Shown here piece by piece: positions 55,021 to 59,350 of a DNA stretch of 59,350 nt; position 1 is the first letter of the stretch, and every line of letters begins with the position of its first letter. The DNA is from Flavobacteriales bacterium (GTDB lineage: Bacteria > Bacteroidota > Bacteroidia > Flavobacteriales_D > Crocinitomicaceae). The translations under genes and the position numbers were made by a program. The notes under the pieces are model-generated. The model was not told the DNA's origin. It saw only the letters and a program-made list of their open reading frames with translations, and did not search any database. The stretch spans positions 1-59,350 of the forward strand of contig CANNKP010000002.1 of assembly GCA_947505255.1 (NCBI GenBank). The letters run 5' to 3'.

Positions 55021-55440
55021 TCATTTAAATCAATTGAAAAAAATGGTTTTGGAGAAAAAATTCCGTTTGAAGATTTTTATTTTGATTTTGTGCTCATGGC
55101 AACCTGCATCAGCTATTTTTATGATTTGAAAAAGGCTTTTACTGAAGCAAATCGTGTGCTTAAAAGTGATGGATCATTAATAATTGGTTTTATTGAAAAA
55201 GAAAGTATCGTTGGGAATTTTCATAAAGAAAATCGAAATAAAAATTCTTTTTATAAATTTGCTGCTTTTTATAAAACATCTGAAATTATTGCTCAAATAA
55301 AGGAAGCTGGATTTCACGATTTTGATTTTTTTCAAATTTTTTTTAATGGACTTGATGAAAACAATGAAAAAGAACAATCAAAAAAATATTCATGTTATGG
55401 CTCTTGTGTTCTTATAAAAGCGAAAAAAGTATCTTTTTAA
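55021..55440 (+). pseudogene. Class I SAM-methyltransferase, N-terminally truncated
   Basis: The ORF starting at 55090 encodes only the C-terminal half of a methyltransferase: FDFVLMATCISYFYDLKKAF..., then VLKSDGSLIIGFI and FYKTSEIIAQIKEAGF. In-frame codons back to about 55021 continue the homology (NGFGEKIPFEDFYFDF), but a TGA at 54997 and lack of any further match show the SAM-binding GxGxG half is absent. It is almost certainly a relic. The upstream 200 bp belong to the spacer before the GH130 gene. Confidence 0.7.
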
Positions 55441-55526
55441 TTGGAATACTCATGCTGTTTTTCAATTCGTAATTATTAAGTTTATTTGAATTGTTTTTTA
55501 AACTCGCCTCTTTTCAATTAAAAAAA

Positions 55527-56264
55527 TTAATTACAGCTTTTCAATTTCAAAACTAAGTCAGCAGGTATTTCTTCATCCATCCATGAATAGGGTTGGGCTG
55601 CAGATTGAAAACATGCACAAGCTTTATCGTGTTCGCCTAATTCTTCATATAGCGAACCGAGCAGCAAATCGAAATTGGTATCCATAAAACCACCGAATTG
55701 TGAAAGGTCATATTTCATTATAAACTCATTCAATTCGGTTCTTTTACCACATGCATAAAGGGTTTCCACTAAAAGTTGACAAGGTGGTAAATAATCCACT
55801 TCTGGTAAAGTCAAAATATATTTCGCTTCAGCTTCAGCTAAATCATAGTTTTTGAGTGCTAAATAAATATACCCTCTGTCAATGTGAAAATAAAAATCAG
55901 TTGAGTCTAATTTAATCGCTTTATTTATATGGTATAGTGCTTGTTCTCGTTTTGTTGAATCAGTGCCATTTAGAAATCTAGCCAAACTTGCATGTCCAGC
56001 TGAAAAATTGGAATCAATGGAAAGGGCTTTTTCGTAATTTACGACTGCTATTTTAGAATCAAAAAGTTCATAGGTGCTAGCTTTGATCCAGTAAAACCAT
56101 GGTTCATTTGGATTTTTCTTGATTGCTTTATCAATCATTTTTATTTTCCTTTTAAAAGAAGCCATCTCAATATCTTGATAGAAATCAATGTGTTTAGTCG
56201 GTATCGTTTGAGAAAAAATAGTAGAACTGGTACAAATTAAGATTGCAATTAGAAATTGTTTCAT
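55527..56264 (-). CDS. Exported TPR-repeat protein
   Basis: A signal peptide (MKQFLIAILICTSSTIFSQ) is followed by tetratricopeptide repeats: PWFYWIKASTYELFDSK, ALSIDSNFSAGHASLARFL, AIKLDSTDFYFHIDRGYIYLALKNYDLAEAEAKY and ELGEHDKACACFQSAAQ. TPRs make protein-protein contacts. It would act in the periplasm or on the surface. A TATCTTTG box lies just upstream on the minus strand, giving a very short leader. It is alone; partner unknown. Confidence 0.8.
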   Translation of the reverse strand: MKQFLIAILICTSSTIFSQTIPTKHIDFYQDIEMASFKRKIKMIDKAIKKNPNEPWFYWIKASTYELFDSKIAVVNYEKALSIDSNFSAGHASLARFLNGTDSTKREQALYHINKAIKLDSTDFYFHIDRGYIYLALKNYDLAEAEAKYILTLPEVDYLPPCQLLVETLYACGKRTELNEFIMKYDLSQFGGFMDTNFDLLLGSLYEELGEHDKACACFQSAAQPYSWMDEEIPADLVLKLKSCN

Positions 56265-56277
56265 ACGTTCGTTTTGG

Positions 56278-56285
56278 CAAAGATA
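56278..56285 (-). promoter_or_regulatory. -7 box (TATCTTTG) for the TPR gene
   Basis: The minus strand reads TATCTTTG about 14 bp before the ATG at 56264, implying a near-leaderless transcript. No -33 element is obvious. Confidence 0.4.
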
Positions 56286-56408
56286 ATAAAGTAAAAAATT
56301 TAATTTAAAAGATATCGAGATATCGAAAACTTCTAACTGCCAATAGCGTTGTTTAACATCACCATCATCAGCATTTAATAGAATCTAATTAGGAATAAAA
56401 ATTTAAAA

Positions 56409-56468
56409 ATGAACCGATTAATGTATCTTTTCTTAATTTATTCAGTATACAATTCTTTGTGTCAATAA
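56409..56468 (+). pseudogene. Orphan signal-peptide remnant
   Basis: A 19-codon ORF (MNRLMYLFLIYSVYNSLCQ) looks like a complete signal peptide with the ...CQ end seen in neighbours, then stops at once. Like 2597-2680 it probably marks a deleted secreted-protein gene. Confidence 0.35.
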
Positions 56469-56496
56469 GGCATTTTATAAATTTAACTTAATTACC

Positions 56497-56504
56497 TACA
56501 TTTG
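56497..56504 (+). promoter_or_regulatory. -7 box (TACATTTG) inside a CCTA/TAGG inverted repeat
   Basis: TACATTTG fits TAnnTTTG and lies about 20 bp before the TTG start at 56524. The box sits in the near-palindrome CCTACATTTGTAGG, which could also be an operator. Confidence 0.45.
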
Positions 56505-56523
56505 TAGGCCAAAATAATGAATA

Positions 56524-57831
56524 TTGAAAGAAGAGCTAGATAACACTGAAACAAATCAAATAACACTTAATAAACCAAAAAAGAAACGTTCGCGTTTTAT
56601 GAGTTTCTTTCGTTATTCGTATTTCACCATACTACATTTATTAGCAGCAGGGGCTTTGTTTGCTGTTTTCACTGCATTAGCAGTTCATTTTAAATGGACA
56701 AATGATAATGGTTCAGTCGATTTAAACAGTCGGTATTTTTCTAAAATGGCTGATAAATATAACCAAGGATTTAAAACAGATAGTATGTCTGTTGTGAAAA
56801 ATGAATATATCATGTTTAGACAAATTGGTGTTTTGACAAAATATTCTCCTACTAATGCGAAAACAATATTAGCGGCGTATCACAAAACTGGAAATATTGA
56901 GGTTGCTTTACGGATGTTGGATGCTGTGAATCTATGCATGATAAAAAACCAATCATATCAAAAAGAAATAGCACAAATAAAATGGGATAAGGATGACAAA
57001 GCTTTATCTGTATTTGCATGGTCTAATTACAATGAGTGGAAGCAATTTTGTAAAGTGATTAAAGCAGATAAACATGCAATTGATTCTGTTTCAGCATTAA
57101 CTGGTGTTGAATCACGTATGATTGTAATGTGTTTGGTAGGTGAGCAGGTTCGTATGTTTAATTCAGGAAGAGAAAAGTTTAAGAAATATGTTACACCTTT
57201 TAATCGTTTAATTCTACCAAAAAATCGTGGATATGGCGTAACAGGAATTCTTCAAAATACAGCAGTTAGAATTGAACAAAATCTATATGACAAATCAAGT
57301 CCATTTTATGCTGGTGATTATTTCCAAAAATGCTTGAATGCAAAAGATTCTTTCCCAGAATTGATAAACGACACCATTGAAGCGCACAAAAACATCATTA
57401 TTCAGCGATTGATTAAAGGAGGAGATCATTTTTATTCTTATTTGTATACAGCATTCTTTCTCCGTCAATTTCAAGCGCATTGGGAGAAAGCAGGATTTAC
57501 ACTTACGAATCGACCTGAGATTTTAGGAACATTGTTTAATCTTGGTTATCAGAAAAGTAAACCTAAGAAAAACCCGAGTGTAGGAGGTTCCAATTTTATA
57601 GTTGGAGACAAAGAATATACGTTTGGAGGATTGTGTTATGAGTTTTACTATAGTGGTGAATTACAAGATCTCTTTCCACTCACAGGAGAAGGATTTACTC
57701 CAGTGCAAAAAGTAATTGCGAATAATCGAAATCTTGATGAAAAGATTAAGAAAAGATTGGAGAAAGAAGAGAAGGATGCCAAAGCACGACAAGCTCTTGA
57801 AGGGATTGAAGTTCTAAGAGAAATTAATTAA
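56524..57831 (+). CDS. Conserved membrane-anchored hypothetical protein
   Basis: The start is a TTG (MKEELDNTETNQ...); the nearby promoter box supports an early start, and no in-frame ATG precedes the first basic segment. A Lys/Arg-rich cytoplasmic N-terminus (KPKKKRSRF) leads into one transmembrane helix (about 36-56, ILHLLAAGALFAVFTALAVH). The large periplasmic part has ALTGVESRMIVMCLVGEQVRMF, YGVTGILQNTAVRIEQ, then a Lys/Glu helix at the end. The middle block, with GVES and an ETxVR-like arrangement, faintly recalls lysozyme-like transglycosylase folds, but I cannot confirm that. Function unknown. Confidence 0.7.
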   Translation: MKEELDNTETNQITLNKPKKKRSRFMSFFRYSYFTILHLLAAGALFAVFTALAVHFKWTNDNGSVDLNSRYFSKMADKYNQGFKTDSMSVVKNEYIMFRQIGVLTKYSPTNAKTILAAYHKTGNIEVALRMLDAVNLCMIKNQSYQKEIAQIKWDKDDKALSVFAWSNYNEWKQFCKVIKADKHAIDSVSALTGVESRMIVMCLVGEQVRMFNSGREKFKKYVTPFNRLILPKNRGYGVTGILQNTAVRIEQNLYDKSSPFYAGDYFQKCLNAKDSFPELINDTIEAHKNIIIQRLIKGGDHFYSYLYTAFFLRQFQAHWEKAGFTLTNRPEILGTLFNLGYQKSKPKKNPSVGGSNFIVGDKEYTFGGLCYEFYYSGELQDLFPLTGEGFTPVQKVIANNRNLDEKIKKRLEKEEKDAKARQALEGIEVLREIN

Positions 57832-57928
57832 TAGAATACCAAGGGGCAGTGAGCAGCAGAAATGCTTACTATTCTGATCAACCTTCATGATAATTGGTTC
57901 TTAATTTCTCTATGTGATAGAAATATTC

Positions 57929-57953
57929 ATAATCATATTGTGATTATTTTTTT
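57929..57953 (+). terminator. Weak intrinsic terminator
   Basis: A 7-bp AT-rich stem (ATAATCA / TGATTAT) with a T run lies between two convergent genes. It is the only hairpin-like signal in the 125-bp gap. Confidence 0.45.
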
Positions 57954-57955
57954 GG

Positions 57956-58978
57956 TTATTCCTCTGAAAACGGAATATATGTATCTTCTGCAGCATCATA
58001 CAACATAAAAATACCTGTTTCTGGAATGTAGGAGAAACGATCAATAGTTACAAATCTGTCTGGATAAACTTCAAATAGCACGAAATCATATGTTTCTGAA
58101 TATTCCATACAACCATATCGTTCTTGATATGGGCAAGCTTCTATATTATAATCAAATCCACTTCCACCATTTGCAACGATTCGGTCATACAATCCTTCGG
58201 TTTTATTAATTAAATAGGTGGAATTATTCAATTGATCTATAATCATTGATAATTCATCAACCTCATCCTCATTCGCATCATCGTATGGCTCTTCTATATA
58301 ATCAACTGACTCATCAATTTGATTTTCATCATAATATTCTACTACTTCTTCATAATCACCACAATATTCTGCATAAAGAGATAGATACTCAAAAATGATA
58401 TCTTCCGCTTCAATTTTCATGTCTCTTTCTAATGTTTCATTGAATCGAACATCATTTGGGTCTGAATATATCGAGCACCAATTATCTACATTTTCAAAAA
58501 TACTTTGTGCTTGGATTAATGCATGAATGATATTAAAAGTATAACTGTTTGGATTCAGTATTAAAGCAATATTTGCAATTTCTAATGCTTCATTGACATC
58601 AGTATAATCGTCCAACGATTTCAAATAAGCATAACATAATAATTCATCAGCAGTGGCATTTTCAATGAATGCTTCATAATCTTGCCATTTCTTTGATTTT
58701 ACGCCAAAACCAAGAAACAATTCTGCATTAACTTTCCCATCAATTGACCATGATAATTTATTAATTAGCGCCATTTTCAAATCAATCGCTCTTGTTTTAT
58801 CAATTAGAAAACCGAATAGTTCTAGCGTTAAGACTCCTTTTGTATTCCCCGCTTTTACAACTAGAGGATCATTTTTATAAGCTGCTGAGAAATCAGTACT
58901 CGTTAATGGTGAATCAGCAAACGTAAAAGAGACAATGTTCAATGTTATAAAGAGTGATAGCGCGATTTTTTTTATCAT
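57956..58978 (-). CDS. Exported acidic hypothetical protein
   Basis: A signal peptide (MIKKIALSLFITLNIVSFTFA) precedes about 320 residues. A middle section is strongly acidic (YEEVVEYYDENQIDESVDY, then DDANEDEVDE), and near the C-terminus there are two short Cys motifs (EACPYQERYGCMEY) that might form a disulphide. The DYTDVNEALEIANIALILNPNSYTF block resembles a single TPR-like unit. I do not recognise the family. It is probably periplasmic and lies about 80 bp from the IS-interrupted gene. Confidence 0.65.
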   Translation of the reverse strand: MIKKIALSLFITLNIVSFTFADSPLTSTDFSAAYKNDPLVVKAGNTKGVLTLELFGFLIDKTRAIDLKMALINKLSWSIDGKVNAELFLGFGVKSKKWQDYEAFIENATADELLCYAYLKSLDDYTDVNEALEIANIALILNPNSYTFNIIHALIQAQSIFENVDNWCSIYSDPNDVRFNETLERDMKIEAEDIIFEYLSLYAEYCGDYEEVVEYYDENQIDESVDYIEEPYDDANEDEVDELSMIIDQLNNSTYLINKTEGLYDRIVANGGSGFDYNIEACPYQERYGCMEYSETYDFVLFEVYPDRFVTIDRFSYIPETGIFMLYDAAEDTYIPFSEE

Positions 58979-59059
58979 TTTTCAGTTTTTATTAAAGACT
59001 AATAATATTGAAATATGATTAGTCTTAACGAATATATGTAATTAATTACAAATCCTAAA

Positions 59060-59207
59060 TTAAACTCTATTGTTATCAGCAAGCCAATTTTTAATGGCGA
59101 TTTTGATTTGATTTGAAGTTAAATTATCTGAAATTGCTTTTTCAGTTAACTCAGCTAATTCATTATCACCAGCAAAACGCAAAGCTATAATTTGACCCAT
59201 TTTAGAC
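59060..59207 (-). pseudogene. 3' end of a gene interrupted by an IS element
   Basis: On the minus strand an open frame enters from the IS junction and runs 47 codons from its first Met (MGQIIALRFAGDNELAELTE... ending NWLADNNRV). The text, notably QIIALRFA and IKNW.AD..RV, resembles the C-terminal tail of DUF6526-family Bacteroidota proteins (tentative). Its 5' part should be on the other side of the IS. It is too short for the ORF track. Confidence 0.6.
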
Positions 59208-59350
59208 TGAACCCAAAAGTTTAGACAAATTTATTACTAATTATTGATAATAATGAGCTCGATATTTTATCGGGCTCATTTTGTTTAAATTCGACTTGAT
59301 TCTGTCGTTATTATAATAGCTTATATATTCATTTATTTCTTCTTTTAATT
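59208..59350 (-). mobile_element. IS3-family insertion sequence, partial (right end and OrfB C-terminus)
   Basis: The minus strand encodes the end of an IS3-type DDE transposase (OrfB): YNNDRIKSNLNKMSPIKYRA then HYYQ and stop at 59241. After the stop comes a terminus of the TGAACCCAAAAGTTTAGACA type (plus strand 59208-59227), typical of IS3-group inverted repeats that begin with TG. The rest of the element is beyond the window. Confidence 0.88.

Overview
The window is AT-rich DNA, read by eye as a member of the Bacteroidota, probably Flavobacteriales of the Fluviicola/Crocinitomicaceae kind. This rests on many exported proteins with short '...FSQ/AQ' signal ends, FISUMP, DUF1566, DUF6992 and DUF2130 families, PD40-OmpA proteins, and several TAnnTTTG promoter boxes. 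No rRNA, tRNA or CRISPR was recognised.

Layout. (1) 1-3.5 kb: small hypothetical genes, an N-formylglutamate amidohydrolase, a strong terminator and an exported protein. (2) 4.0-35.3 kb: a very large eukaryote-like signalling locus. On the plus strand it carries a FISUMP protein, a zinc-ribbon FHA protein, a vWA-like/FHA membrane protein, a PP2C phosphatase, an atypical kinase, an FHA-M48 peptidase, a second M48 peptidase, an LEA-like protein, an ABCG-type transporter with two FHA domains, a tail-anchored FHA protein, then nine more Hanks-type Ser/Thr kinases and a PD40-OmpA outer-membrane protein. Four minus-strand genes close it (two FHA membrane proteins, a lipoprotein, an exported protein), meeting the plus-strand genes at a perfect 42-bp palindrome. 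(3) 35.3-59.35 kb: mostly housekeeping or accessory genes: GT2, AlkB, DUF6992, DUF2130, exported KatG, an ABC pair with a LolA-like protein, MBL/MoxR/vWA, duplicated DnaQ-like exonucleases (one dead), a GT4-GH130 pair, TPR and hypothetical proteins, and an IS3-family element that has cut into a gene at the right edge.

How the locus may work (inference). Ten kinases and one PP2C would write and erase phosphothreonine, and eight FHA domains in seven genes would read it. The FHA modules sit on effectors (peptidase, ABC exporter, vWA protein), so phosphorylation could recruit or gate them. Nine kinases have near-interchangeable N-terminal catalytic halves joined to different C-terminal halves: polytopic membrane, YD-like repeats, FISUMP, DUF1566 (C-type-lectin fold), NTF2-like and DUF3298 (the RsiV lysozyme-sensing family). 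It looks like an expanding array of one-pass receptor kinases that share outputs but swap sensors.

Most striking observation. The last ~100 bp of the kinase-DUF1566 gene at 23067-24563 have the codon signature of a diversity-generating-retroelement variable region: 15 of 26 codons are NNC and 6 are NNT, all derivable from AAC/AAT by adenine changes, around invariant GCG TGG, CAG and AAG codons. The close paralogue at 24592-26088 lacks it. No reverse transcriptase or template repeat is visible here, so this would be a target served in trans. A kinase receptor with a hypervariable sensor tip, inside an FHA/PP2C network, is the best candidate for an undescribed system. Diverged direct repeats flank the whole locus (about 3.55 and 35.6 kb).
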